Shown here: positions 7,257 through 15,146 of the stretch, piece after piece
How positions within the stretch are numbered: position 1 is the stretch's first letter
Layout: the number at the start of each line of letters is the position of its first letter
Source: Pleomorphomonas carboxyditropha
Lineage (GTDB): Bacteria; Pseudomonadota; Alphaproteobacteria; Rhizobiales; Pleomorphomonadaceae
DNA length: 64,000 nucleotides
Assembly (NCBI RefSeq): GCF_002770725.1
Contig: NZ_NQVN01000007.1
Span: 1-64,000 of the forward strand
Direction of reading: 5' to 3'
Program-made: the position numbers and the translations under genes
The notes under the pieces: model-generated
What the model was told of the DNA's origin: nothing
Database searches by the model: none
What the model saw: the letters and a program-made list of their open reading frames with translations, nothing else

Positions 7257-9275
7257 TCATTCGGCGGCGGCGCGTTTTTCGGCCAGCCGTTCGGCGTCGC
7301 AGATCGGGCAGAATTCGTGCTCGCCGGCGATGTAGCCGTGCTTGGGACAGATCGAGAAGGTCGGCGTCACGGTGATGTAGGGCAGCCGGAAATTCTCGAG
7401 CGCCCGCCGGACCAGCTTCTTGCAGGCCTCGGCCGACGACACCCGCTCGCCGAGATAAAGGTGCAGCACCGTGCCGCCGGTATAGCGGGTCTGAAGCGGC
7501 TCCTGGCGACGAAGCGCCTCGAAGGTGTCGTCGGTGAAGCCGACCGGGAGCTGGCTGGAATTGGTGTAGTAGGGCGCCTCCGGCGTGCCGGCCTGCAGGA
7601 TGCCGGGAAAGCGCTTCCCGTCCTCCCGGGCGAAGCGATAGGTCGTTCCCTCCGCCGGCGTCGCTTCGAGATTGTAGAGATGCCCCGTCTCCTCCTGGAA
7701 GGCGACGATCCTCGCCCGCACGTGGTCGAGCAGACGGACGGCGAACGCCTCGCCCCACGCCGTCGTGATGTCCTCGGCGTCGCCGCTGAAGTTGCGGACC
7801 ATCTCGTTGACGCCGTTGAGGCCAAGCGTCGAGAAGTGGTTGCGGAGCGTGCCGAGGTAGCGTTTCGTATAGGGGAACAGGCCCTGATCCATCAGCGACT
7901 GGATAACCTTGCGCTTGATCTCCAGGCTGGTGCGGCCGATCGCCAGGAGATCGTCGAGCCGCCTGAACAGTCCGGCCTCGTCGCCTTTGTGAAGGTAGCC
8001 GAGCCGCGCGCAGTTCACCGTGACGACGCCCACCGACCCCGTCTGCTCGGCCGAGCCGAACAGGCCGTTGCCGCGCTTCAAGAGTTCCCTGAGATCGAGT
8101 TGCAGCCGGCAGCACATGGAGCGCACCATGTTCGGCGTCAGCTCGGAATTGAGGAAATTCTGGAAATAGGGCAGCCCGTATTTGGCCGTCATCTCGAACA
8201 GCCGGCTGGCGTTGTCGCTGTCCCAGGGAAAATCGCCGGTGATGTTGTAGGTCGGGATCGGGAAGGTGAAGACGCGGCCCTTGGCATCGCCCGCCGTCAT
8301 CACTTCCATGTAGGCTCGGTTGATGACGTCCATCTCGGCCTGCAGGTCGCCATAGCGGAAGTCCATCTCGATGCCGCCGATGACCGGCACCTGGTCCTTG
8401 AGGTCGTCCGGACACACCCAGTCGAAGGTGAGGTTGGTGAACGGCGTCTGGGTACCCCAGCGCGAGGGGACGTTGAGGTTATAGATCAGCTCCTGGATCG
8501 ACTGCCGCACCTCCTCGTAGGTCAGCCGGTCCTTGCGGACGAAGGGCGCCATATAGGTGTCGAAGGACGAAAAGGCCTGGGCGCCGGCCCATTCGTTCTG
8601 CAAGGTGCCGAGGAAATTGACGATCTGGCCGACGGCGCTCGAAAGATGCTTCGGCGGCCCGGCTTCCACCTTGCCCGGCACGCCGTTGAGGCCTTCGGTG
8701 AGCAAGGTCCGGAGCGACCAGCCGGCGCAATAGCCCGAGAGCATGTCGAGGTCGTGAATGTGGATGTCACCGTCGCGGTGCGCACGGCCGACCTCCGGCG
8801 GATAGACGTGGCTGAGCCAGTAATTGGCGGTTACCTTGCCGGAGACGTTGAGGATCAGGCCGCCCAGCGAATAGCCCTGGTTGGCGTTGGCGTTGACCCG
8901 CCAGTCGGCGCGTTCGAGATATTCGTCGACCGACGCGACGACGTCGACGACGGTATTGGCGTCGCGGCGCAGCCGGGCCCGCTGCTCGCGATAGACGATA
9001 TAGGCGCGCGCCGTGGCGAAATGGTTCGCGGAGATCAGTGCCTGCTCGACGACGTCCTGGATCTCCTCGATCGACGGCGTGCGGCCGGCAAAGCGATGGG
9101 CGAGCACCTTGACCGCCTGCATGGCGAGAAGCTGCGCCTCGCCGCCGGAAAATTCGCCGGTGGCGGCGCCGGCCCGTTCCACGGCCGATCGGATCTTGTC
9201 CGCATCGAACGGGACGAGCGCGCCCGAACGCTTGAGGACGCTGAGAGGGGGACTGGCTGGACTGACTTCCGACAT
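7257..9275 (-). CDS. nrdD: Anaerobic (class III) ribonucleoside-triphosphate reductase, large chain without radical tail
   Basis: 672 residues. An ATP-cone lies at about residues 12-100 (VLKRSGALVPFDADKIRSAV region). The ten-stranded barrel that reduces ribonucleotides follows, with cysteines in SGYCAGWSL and SMCCRLQL in the expected regions. The protein ends with a zinc-site segment containing CPKHGY and CPIC, then 13 residues. The family normally continues for about 50 more residues carrying the glycyl radical; here these are in the next gene. It makes deoxyribonucleotides without oxygen. The gene is preceded by a cobalamin riboswitch and followed by the radical domain gene and nrdG. Confidence 0.95.
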   Translation of the reverse strand: MSEVSPASPPLSVLKRSGALVPFDADKIRSAVERAGAATGEFSGGEAQLLAMQAVKVLAHRFAGRTPSIEEIQDVVEQALISANHFATARAYIVYREQRARLRRDANTVVDVVASVDEYLERADWRVNANANQGYSLGGLILNVSGKVTANYWLSHVYPPEVGRAHRDGDIHIHDLDMLSGYCAGWSLRTLLTEGLNGVPGKVEAGPPKHLSSAVGQIVNFLGTLQNEWAGAQAFSSFDTYMAPFVRKDRLTYEEVRQSIQELIYNLNVPSRWGTQTPFTNLTFDWVCPDDLKDQVPVIGGIEMDFRYGDLQAEMDVINRAYMEVMTAGDAKGRVFTFPIPTYNITGDFPWDSDNASRLFEMTAKYGLPYFQNFLNSELTPNMVRSMCCRLQLDLRELLKRGNGLFGSAEQTGSVGVVTVNCARLGYLHKGDEAGLFRRLDDLLAIGRTSLEIKRKVIQSLMDQGLFPYTKRYLGTLRNHFSTLGLNGVNEMVRNFSGDAEDITTAWGEAFAVRLLDHVRARIVAFQEETGHLYNLEATPAEGTTYRFAREDGKRFPGILQAGTPEAPYYTNSSQLPVGFTDDTFEALRRQEPLQTRYTGGTVLHLYLGERVSSAEACKKLVRRALENFRLPYITVTPTFSICPKHGYIAGEHEFCPICDAERLAEKRAAAE

Positions 9276-9399
9276 CGTTCTTCTGCACCCGGATCAGGGC
9301 GGGGAACGACGGGAACGCGGCCGGCGATGGCGGAGACGCACTCCGGCCATGCGACGACGACGATCCACCGGTGCACCCCGCCCGAGGACATTTCTCATA

Positions 9400-9575
9400 G
9401 GCCGGGGCAGGTCTCCTGGCTCGCGGGTCTCGGCGGCCGATCCGTCTTCCCAGTGCGTCGCACCAGTGACATTCGTGGATCGGTCACTTCCCGCCTACAG
9501 TTGCGGGGGCAGCGCCGGTATTGGACCGGCTTCCCTCTTCGCTCCAGATGTTGTGGCATCCGGAGAACCTCGGCT
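9400..9575 (-). ncRNA. Cobalamin riboswitch upstream of nrdD
   Basis: Read on the minus strand, the region has all the usual conserved blocks in order: GGTTCTCCGGATGCC, GAGGGAAGCCGGT, the B12-box part CTGCCCCCGCAACTGT, GTCACTGG, CACTGGGAAGACGG, and the closing GAGCCAGGAGACCTGCC. The nrdD start codon is about 125 bases downstream. Binding of adenosylcobalamin to this class normally lowers expression, so B12 would switch off the B12-independent anaerobic reductase. This implies a B12-dependent class II enzyme elsewhere in the genome (inference). Confidence 0.96.
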
Positions 9576-9583
9576 CAACACAT

Positions 9584-9612
9584 GGTATTCACCGCCAAGC
9601 GAGTCGGGTCAA
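9584..9612 (-). promoter_or_regulatory. Candidate nrdD operon promoter
   Basis: On the minus strand TTGACC (9612-9607), a 17-base spacer and AATACC (9589-9584) lie just before the riboswitch. A transcript starting about seven bases later would begin with the aptamer. The -10 match is poor. The remaining 9613-9894 stretch has no gene that I can see and should hold the dps promoter; no FNR or NrdR box could be recognised in it. Confidence 0.4.
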
Positions 9613-9894
9613 TCCAGCAGAGCGACCTTCAGTAGTTCCCCAGATACGGTTTGTGAACGGGCTGTGGATCACGTAGCATCCCGCGCAAGGAAAACCGCCC
9701 CGCCCGCCTGCCGCCGGAGCGGCCTGCGAGGTATGCTTTTCCCGCCATACGGGTTTTCGCAGCTTGCCATCGCATCCGGAAAACCTACGTCATGTCTTTG
9801 CAGGATGAATCATGCCGGCTGCGCGACGCCAACCTCCCGGACGGAAACTGCCGGCGATCTCCAACCCGAAGCACCAACGAAGAGGAACGATCTG

Positions 9895-10368
9895 ATGACG
9901 ACCCGCAACACGCTGAAGTCCAATGCCAAGAAGGTTTCGACCGAGGTTCTCGGCGCGCTTCTCGCCGACGGCATCGACCTGGCGCTGCTGACCAAGCAGG
10001 CGCACTGGAACCTGAAGGGCCCGCGCTTCATCGCCATCCACGAAATGCTCGACGGATTCCGCACGGAAATCGACGGGCATGTCGACACCATGGCCGAGCG
10101 CATCGTCCAGCTGGGCGGGATTGCCAACGGCACACTGCAGGGCGTCGCGGCGGCGAGCCGCCTGCCGGCTTATCCGGCCGACATCACCGCCGAGGACGAT
10201 CACCTCAAGGCGCTGACCGAACGCTATACCAAGGCCGCCACGACGGTGCGTGACGGCATCGACCAGACGAGCGAAGCCGGCGATGCCGACACGGCCGACA
10301 TCCTGACCGGCTATTCGCGCGCCCTCGACAAGGCGCTGTGGTTCCTCGAGGCCCACCTGCCGAACTGA
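9895..10368 (+). CDS. dps: DNA starvation/stationary-phase protection protein Dps
   Basis: 157 residues, with AGGA upstream of the ATG. A ferritin-like four-helix protein with the Dps ferroxidase signature: HWNLKGPRF, followed by HEMLDGFRTEID with the acidic and histidine ligands shared between dimer partners. The lysine-containing N-terminus (TLKSNAKKVS) could contact DNA. It stores iron as a dodecamer, uses hydrogen peroxide as oxidant, and protects DNA. It is transcribed away from the nrd operon; the two share a roughly 620-bp control region. A GC-rich hairpin follows the gene. Confidence 0.94.
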   Translation: MTTRNTLKSNAKKVSTEVLGALLADGIDLALLTKQAHWNLKGPRFIAIHEMLDGFRTEIDGHVDTMAERIVQLGGIANGTLQGVAAASRLPAYPADITAEDDHLKALTERYTKAATTVRDGIDQTSEAGDADTADILTGYSRALDKALWFLEAHLPN

Positions 10369-10390
10369 TCAGTCCGGCCGGAAAGCATCT

Positions 10391-10411
10391 CCCGCGCCCC
10401 CCGGGCGCGGG
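10391..10411 (+). terminator. GC-rich hairpin after dps
   Basis: A 9-bp perfect stem (CCCGCGCCC, loop CCC, GGGCGCGGG) starts 22 bases after the dps stop. There is no T-run directly after it, so it may act as a transcript-end stabiliser or a weak terminator. Confidence 0.5.
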
Positions 10412-10433
10412 CAGCGCCGCTTTGACGTCGTCC

Positions 10434-10476
10434 CAAAAAGCAAAGCGCCCGACATCCTTGCGGATCGGGCGCTTGA
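10434..10476 (-). terminator. Intrinsic terminator of the small gene at 10.5 kb
   Basis: On the minus strand a long stem (AAGCGCCCGA pairing with TCGGGCGCTT, with further pairing of GGAT and ATCC inside) is followed by TGC and a run of five T. It lies 30-75 bases downstream of the 48-codon gene and supports that gene as a real transcription unit. Confidence 0.75.
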
Positions 10477-10508
10477 GACCTGGGTGGATCGGCTGGCGGC
10501 CGTCCTTG

Positions 10509-10655
10509 TCAGAGGCCGGCAATCCGGCTGCCGCCGGTGGCGCGAACATACTGACGCTCGCGGAATTCCGAACCGAAGCCGCGCACATAGGTGGTATCCC
10601 GCTCGACGGCGCGGGAGTCGCGGTACGTCCTGTTGAGGGGAGCCTGGGCGAACAT
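10509..10655 (-). CDS. Small protein of unknown function
   Basis: 48 residues from an ATG preceded by AGGAAAGGAAA at good spacing and followed by an intrinsic terminator. The sequence starts MFAQAPLNRTYRDSRAV and is rich in Arg, Tyr and Thr, with no membrane segment or cysteine. I do not recognise a family. An in-frame upstream start would add about 21 residues, but it has no better ribosome binding site. Its position between dps and a repeat gives no functional clue; a stress-related small protein is possible but unsupported. Confidence 0.55.
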   Translation of the reverse strand: MFAQAPLNRTYRDSRAVERDTTYVRGFGSEFRERQYVRATGGSRIAGL

Positions 10656-10798
10656 CTCGGTTTCCTTTCCTTGCGCCGAACAATCGCGTTCGACGCCCTC
10701 CATATAGGCTCTTGCCCGCATATACGAAAGTAGCATTCGCTGAAGGCCGGCCAAAGAAAATCTAAAGGCGGCGTTAGGTTCTCCTTTACCTTTCCCTA

Positions 10799-10889
10799 GA
10801 GCGGCGGACGCTCGGATATATCCGGGCTGCCGCTCCAGTCTTTTGTTTGCGCATCGGACCGAAAAGTGGTCCATTTTTCGGTCCGATGC
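10799..10889. repeat. Two adjacent palindromes, one of Rhizobiales intergenic-repeat type
   Basis: The first hairpin has 7-bp arms (GAGCGGC at 10799-10805, GCCGCTC at 10829-10835) around an inner GGATATATCC. The second has perfect 15-bp arms (GCATCGGACCGAAAA at 10851-10865 and its complement at 10875-10889) with a 9-base loop. The GGACCGAAAAGTGG core resembles dispersed palindromic elements seen in rhizobial intergenic regions. A degenerate half copy is at 19133-19147. It may also stop transcription from the hydratase gene. Confidence 0.7.
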
Positions 10890-10907
10890 TCTGGCCGGCC
10901 CAGCTCG

Positions 10908-11678
10908 TTACGCCTTGAGCGTGAAACGGATCGGCTCGAACCCCTCGATGGTCGCCACCGCCGTCTCGCCCGGCGCGATGTCATGGCCGCCGCCAAAGGC
11001 GCCGGTGGTCACCACCTCGCCCGCCCGCAGCGGACGGCCGGCAGCGGCGAGCGCGTTGGCGAGCCAGGTCAGCGGATGCGCCGGGGCGCCCGACGGGTGC
11101 CCGCCTTTCTGGTCGACCGCGACGCGGCCGCCGACTTCCAGCCGCACCGCCACGTCGGCATGGACGCGGGCGCGCCAGTCGGCGACCACCGGGCCGCGCA
11201 CAAGACCCCAGTTGCCCATGAAGTCGGCGCGGCCCAGAAGCGGCGATGGCCGAGGCTCGGCGGCAAGGCAGCTCTCCAGAATCTCGAAAGCGGCGAAGGC
11301 GCCATCGATCGCCGCCGCCACGTCGTCGGCCGAATAAGCCGCGCCATCCGGTTTGCCGGGAAGATCGCGACCGAACACGAAAGCGATCTCAGCCTCGACC
11401 TTGAGCGGCGAGACCGAATAGGCAACCGCGGCGGGCGCCTCGAAAATGCGCTTGGCCAGGACGGCGCCCCAGGCGCCGGGGTTATCGCCGACCTGCAGCA
11501 CCTTGTAGCCGCCGATCGAACCGAGCCGGGCGGCAACGGCGAGCTGGACCGCATCGGCCGCCGCGGCGTCGGGCGGAACGAGATCGCCGATCGCTTCCGA
11601 AGTGAGCTTTTTCCCCTTTTCACGGGCCTCGATCAGCAGATCGGCAAGACGGCTTGCGGCTCCGATTTCATGTGACAC
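10908..11678 (-). CDS. 2-oxopent-4-enoate hydratase / fumarylacetoacetate-hydrolase-family protein
   Basis: 256 residues from the GTG at 11678, which has GGAG nine bases upstream. A run of codons further upstream is open, but it reads as low-complexity arginine-rich sequence. The fold is that of MhpD-type hydratases and related 2-oxo acid decarboxylases: VEAEIAFVFGRDLP supplies metal-binding glutamates, and GRADFMGNWGLV and TTGAFGGG lie in the expected positions. Such enzymes act on 2-oxo-4-enoic or 2-oxo-3-deoxy acids. As last gene of the transporter-kinase operon, it may process a dehydrated sugar acid. The exact reaction cannot be told. Confidence 0.82.
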   Translation of the reverse strand: MSHEIGAASRLADLLIEAREKGKKLTSEAIGDLVPPDAAAADAVQLAVAARLGSIGGYKVLQVGDNPGAWGAVLAKRIFEAPAAVAYSVSPLKVEAEIAFVFGRDLPGKPDGAAYSADDVAAAIDGAFAAFEILESCLAAEPRPSPLLGRADFMGNWGLVRGPVVADWRARVHADVAVRLEVGGRVAVDQKGGHPSGAPAHPLTWLANALAAAGRPLRAGEVVTTGAFGGGHDIAPGETAVATIEGFEPIRFTLKA

Positions 11679-11811
11679 CTCAAAAATCTCCTTGTTTCGG
11701 CGAACGGCCACCCTTCCCGGGCGGGAGAGAGGCGGAACGTTGTGTTGCGTGGGCGCAAGACTTGTCAACTCGCTCGGGACGGCCTTGCGAAACCCGTCGC
11801 CCTCGTGCCGA

Positions 11812-12543
11812 TCAGGCCGGTGGCTGGCGCGACATGCGAAGATCGAGCAGACCGCCGCCGAACAGGCGGTCGCGCGAATGCTCGAGATGCCCGCGCATCA
11901 GCTCGGACGCCTGCGCCCGGTCGCCGGCCGATATGGCGTCGAACAAACCGTTGTGCTCGGCCAGCGTTTCCTCGAGCCCGCCGCCGGCCATCAGCGACAT
12001 GCCGTGCAGGCGCATGCCGACGTTGATGTGCTCGCGCAACGCCCGGAAAGTCGCCTCGAAATACTGGTTGTTGGAGGCCTGGGCGATCGCCAGGTGGAAG
12101 GCGAAATCGGCGTCCTCGCGGTGCTGGTGCGAGCCCGTCGCCGCCCGCATCAGCTCAAGCGCCTGCGCGATTCCCCGGAGCGCCGTTTCGTCGCGCCGGT
12201 CGGCGGCGAGCGCCGCCGCCTGGGTTTCGATCGTCAGGCGGAATTCGTAACAGCGCTGGATGTCGGCCAGCGTTTCGACGGGCGAAAAGCCGACCGGCGT
12301 CGAGGCGGTCGCCGTGCGCACATAGCTGCCGGCCCCTTGTCGCGAATGGATCAGCCCTTCCTCGCGCAGCCGCTCGAGCGCCATCCGCAGCACGGGGCGG
12401 GAAACGCCGAACTCCTGCGACAGCACCGTCTCCGGCGGCAGCTTCTCGTTCACCCGATACTCGCCGTTGGAGATCCGGCCGAACAGGGAATGATAGACGC
12501 TGTCCGACAGCGTCGTCCGGCGCCTGGCGTTCGGGTTCGTCAC
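11812..12543 (-). CDS. GntR-family regulator, FCD (FadR-type) subfamily
   Basis: 243 residues from a GTG at 12543 with GAGG eight bases upstream; there is no better ATG. The N-terminal winged helix-turn-helix (about residues 10-75) contains GRISNGEYRVNEKLPPE and FGVSRPVLRMALERL. The C-terminal all-helical FCD domain (about 95-225) has an aspartate and three histidines placed for metal and ligand binding, for example DFAFHLAIAQ and GHLEHSRDR. It sits inside the catabolic operon and probably senses a pathway acid. A palindrome lies upstream of its start. Confidence 0.92.
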   Translation of the reverse strand: MTNPNARRRTTLSDSVYHSLFGRISNGEYRVNEKLPPETVLSQEFGVSRPVLRMALERLREEGLIHSRQGAGSYVRTATASTPVGFSPVETLADIQRCYEFRLTIETQAAALAADRRDETALRGIAQALELMRAATGSHQHREDADFAFHLAIAQASNNQYFEATFRALREHINVGMRLHGMSLMAGGGLEETLAEHNGLFDAISAGDRAQASELMRGHLEHSRDRLFGGGLLDLRMSRQPPA

Positions 12544-12591
12544 GGTTCTGGCCTCGGATGAAGAATGCGAAGAGCCAGAACAACTAATCCC

Positions 12592-12603
12592 AATTTGTAA
12601 ATT
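12592..12603. promoter_or_regulatory. Candidate GntR operator
   Basis: The palindrome AATTT-gt-AAATT lies 48 bases upstream of the GntR start codon, in an AT-rich patch of otherwise GC-rich DNA. Its core TTTACAAATT recurs at 31767-31776, near the other catabolic operon. Binding by the GntR protein is inference. Confidence 0.35.
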
Positions 12604-12629
12604 TGTGCAAGCGGCCGCCGGCGCCCCCG

Positions 12630-13886
12630 TCACACGCCGACGCAACGGGCGTCGATCTCGGTCAGAACGCTGTCGTCTCCGAAGCCGCCGGCCTTGGAAA
12701 TGAACCACTCGATGCCGCCGTTCGGCCGATTGCAGGCGCCGACGACGATGCCGGGCAGGATTTCATCGACGAGGTCCACCGATTCGATGCCCAGCGCCTC
12801 GGCCACGGCCATCGACGTGCTGCCGCCCGTCGACACCACCGTCCGGCATGGCACCAGGGAGCAGATGCTGGCGGTGGCATAGCCGAGCTTTTCGGCCACC
12901 CGCTCGCCGTCCTCACGCGAGATCTTGTCCGGTCGCTCCCCATTCACCACCCGCAGGAGAATGTTCGGCTGGTTCCGGCCGGGCTCGCTGAGGCGCGCCT
13001 CGCAAGCGTTCCGGATATCGGCCGGCGGCGCGTCCGAGCGGATGTCGATGGTCCGGAACAGGCCGCTTTTGTCGGCATGCGCCGCCTGGCGGCGCGACAC
13101 CTCCGTCAGGCTGCCCACCACCGAAACGATCGGCCGACGAAGCCTCACCTTGCGCCCCTCGCAGTCCGTCCATCCCTCCGGCGCGCTGAGGCGGGCCAGC
13201 GCCTCGGCAAAGCCGCCGGCGCCGACCGGCAGCAGATCGCCCGGCGCAAGCTGCCGCGCCAGCGCGGCGAGATGATGATCCTCGACGGCATCGGCAACCA
13301 TCAGGCGGACGCCGCGCTCCAGCAGGGAGGCGATGGTCTGTCGAAGCGCCGCCTCGCCGGCCTCGATGTCCTGGAGGCCGATGTGACCGATCGGCAGGTC
13401 GGTCTGCAGGCAGAGAAGATCGGACACATTGGAGCTTGACAGCGGATGAAAGGGATCGCGCCCGATATCGCTCCGGTGCAGCGGCACGCCATCGAGATAG
13501 ATCACGCCATCGAGACAGGTCCGGCCGGTCTTCGGCATGGCGGGGCAGATCAGCGCGGCGGCGAGGCCCATTCCCGCCAGCACGGCCTCGATCTCGCTGC
13601 CCGGGTTGCCCCGCATGGTGGAATCGATCTTCTTGAAGATGCGGTCATAGCCGGCGGCGCGGCACTGCCGGACCATGTCGAGCACCACGGCTCCCGCCTC
13701 GCCGGGATCGAGGAACCGCGTCTCGCTGGTGAGGGCGATATCGCTGTTGTCCCGATGCTTCCGGGCAAGGGCGTCGATATGCAGCAACAGCTCGATCTTC
13801 CGGCCGAAGCGGGCGAAATGAATGCCCGCGTCCCCGGCCCCGGTGTAGTCGTCGGCAATGATCGCGATCTTTTCAATTGGCATCAT
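12630..13886 (-). CDS. Four-carbon acid-sugar kinase (DUF1537, OtnK/DtnK/LtnK family)
   Basis: 418 residues, preceded by GGAG. The N-terminal domain has the family start IIADDYTGAGDAG and KKIDSTMRGNPG. The C-terminal nucleotide-binding domain has STGGSTSM and KAGGFGDDSV. The family phosphorylates threonate, erythronate, 3-oxo-tetronates and related acids in the cytoplasm. Partners are often PdxA2 or OtnI/OtnC enzymes; a PdxA2-type gene is in the second operon of this region (30246-31292). So the kinase plus PdxA2 could turn a four-carbon acid into dihydroxyacetone phosphate. Substrate stereochemistry cannot be read. Confidence 0.92.
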   Translation of the reverse strand: MMPIEKIAIIADDYTGAGDAGIHFARFGRKIELLLHIDALARKHRDNSDIALTSETRFLDPGEAGAVVLDMVRQCRAAGYDRIFKKIDSTMRGNPGSEIEAVLAGMGLAAALICPAMPKTGRTCLDGVIYLDGVPLHRSDIGRDPFHPLSSSNVSDLLCLQTDLPIGHIGLQDIEAGEAALRQTIASLLERGVRLMVADAVEDHHLAALARQLAPGDLLPVGAGGFAEALARLSAPEGWTDCEGRKVRLRRPIVSVVGSLTEVSRRQAAHADKSGLFRTIDIRSDAPPADIRNACEARLSEPGRNQPNILLRVVNGERPDKISREDGERVAEKLGYATASICSLVPCRTVVSTGGSTSMAVAEALGIESVDLVDEILPGIVVGACNRPNGGIEWFISKAGGFGDDSVLTEIDARCVGV

Positions 13887-13929
13887 GACGAGCTCCTGCT
13901 CGGATCGGCTTGAGTTCGAGCTGAAACGT

Positions 13930-15003
13930 CTAGGTGGCGAGCGTCACATGCTTGATGTAATCGCGAAGATACGAGTAGCTGACCTGCACCCGCCCATCGC
14001 TCGTCTGGATGATGGACGGATAGGAATAGTCGCCGACGAAGGCGCCGCGATCGTCGTGGGCCGAACGGAGAGCGGGATCGGCCTCCAGCACCAGCTCCTT
14101 GCGCCAGCTCAGCCCGAGATCGGCCGAGGTGGAGAGGACGAGGGGATTGCGCGGCACCCCCCAGATGGCGCCATTCTCGATCGCCCCGCAGGCGGCGAGG
14201 AACGCCTGCCGATCCTTGATCCACGGCGGAACGGCGCTCTCGCCGGCGCGGCCGGCCGCCGCGATGGCATTGTAGACGATGGCGAGACGGCCATCCCCGA
14301 GCACGCGGGCCTGGATCGACGAGTTGTTGTTGGGCAGCGTCGTCGGCTCCGGCGGCGACCAGTTGAGGCCGCCGTCCTGCGACACGCTGCGGAAGACGCA
14401 GTCGGCCTGGCGCCGCCGGAAGAAAGCCACCTGGCAGTTCTCGAGGATGTCCATGTGGACGCATCCCCGGCTGTCCGGCACCGCCAGGAGGTCCCAACTG
14501 CCGCCCCCGTCGGCCGACACCTGCACGAGGCTCGAATCGTCGCCGAAGGCATTGTGCATGTCGCTGTGCCAGACCGGCAGGAGCAGCAGCCCCGACGGGT
14601 TGATCACCGGCGCATGGCGGATGAAGGTGCCCGGCCGCGCGATGAGATCGCGCGTCTCGCTCCACGTCCGGCCGTCGTCGGCCGACCGGCGGAGATGGAC
14701 GACGGCCGTTCCCTGGTCGGCCTTGTCCTGGGCGGTGTAGAGAAGCCACACCTCGCCCGAGGGATGCCGGAACAGGGCCGGATTCTGTTCCGAGCGCATG
14801 GGGTCGTCCGACATCCTGACGGCGTCAAGCCAGGCGTCGCGGCCGCGGTCGTGCCGGGCGATGTAGATGCTGATATCCGAAGACCCCTCCATGGAGCCGC
14901 CGAACCAGGCGCAGAGGAGATCGCCGTTTCCGAGCTCCACGAGGTTGGAGGCGTGATTGCTCACGCAGGGCGTCGGTATTTTTTTCTCTTGAAGCACTTT
15001 CAT
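13930..15003 (-). CDS. Sialidase-family (BNR/Asp-box) beta-propeller protein
   Basis: 357 residues from the ATG at 15003 (MKVLQEKK). Upstream codons are open but low in family similarity. Four Asp-boxes are visible: SADDGRTW (near residue 107), SADGGGSW, SQDGGLNW and SADLGLSW, spaced as in a six-bladed propeller of the BNR_2 group. There is no signal peptide, so the protein should be cytoplasmic and act on an imported substrate. True neuraminidase activity is doubtful, because no N-acetylneuraminate catabolic set is nearby. Many relatives are glycoside hydrolases or have unknown function. It lies 43 bases upstream of the acid-sugar kinase. Confidence 0.88.
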   Translation of the reverse strand: MKVLQEKKIPTPCVSNHASNLVELGNGDLLCAWFGGSMEGSSDISIYIARHDRGRDAWLDAVRMSDDPMRSEQNPALFRHPSGEVWLLYTAQDKADQGTAVVHLRRSADDGRTWSETRDLIARPGTFIRHAPVINPSGLLLLPVWHSDMHNAFGDDSSLVQVSADGGGSWDLLAVPDSRGCVHMDILENCQVAFFRRRQADCVFRSVSQDGGLNWSPPEPTTLPNNNSSIQARVLGDGRLAIVYNAIAAAGRAGESAVPPWIKDRQAFLAACGAIENGAIWGVPRNPLVLSTSADLGLSWRKELVLEADPALRSAHDDRGAFVGDYSYPSIIQTSDGRVQVSYSYLRDYIKHVTLAT

Positions 15004-15082
15004 GGGTGCGTTCCCGCTTTCGTGTCTTGCTTGCCGGCAGCGACGCGGGGGATGCCCTTGTTCAGGGACAGATCCTCCCTTT

Positions 15083-15110
15083 CCCGGCCGCCTCTGGTCA
15101 GGCGGCCGGG
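15083..15110 (-). terminator. Intercistronic hairpin between transporter and catabolic genes
   Basis: A perfect 10-bp stem (CCCGGCCGCC, 8-base loop, GGCGGCCGGG) lies in the 143-base gap after the oligopeptide ATPase gene. No T-run follows. It may be a processing or attenuation point that sets different levels for transporter and enzymes, not a full terminator. Confidence 0.5.
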
Positions 15111-15146
15111 CCGATACGCATTCGGCTCGCTCGGTCAATCGGTGGA

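Noticed and set aside
7033-7259. Frameshift or pseudogene in nrdD
   Set aside because: The downstream piece has its own start codon with a strong ribosome binding site and overlaps nrdG in a normal operon manner, so two genes are more likely.
9276-9894. Plus-strand open frame running from inside nrdD through the riboswitch into dps
   Set aside because: It covers the conserved aptamer sequence and has no ribosome binding site; only the dps part is a gene.
13930-15003. True sialidase with a sialic acid operon
   Set aside because: No nanK, nanE or sialic acid transporter is present. A DapA/NanA-family gene exists 14 kb away, but in a different operon. I kept only the family name.
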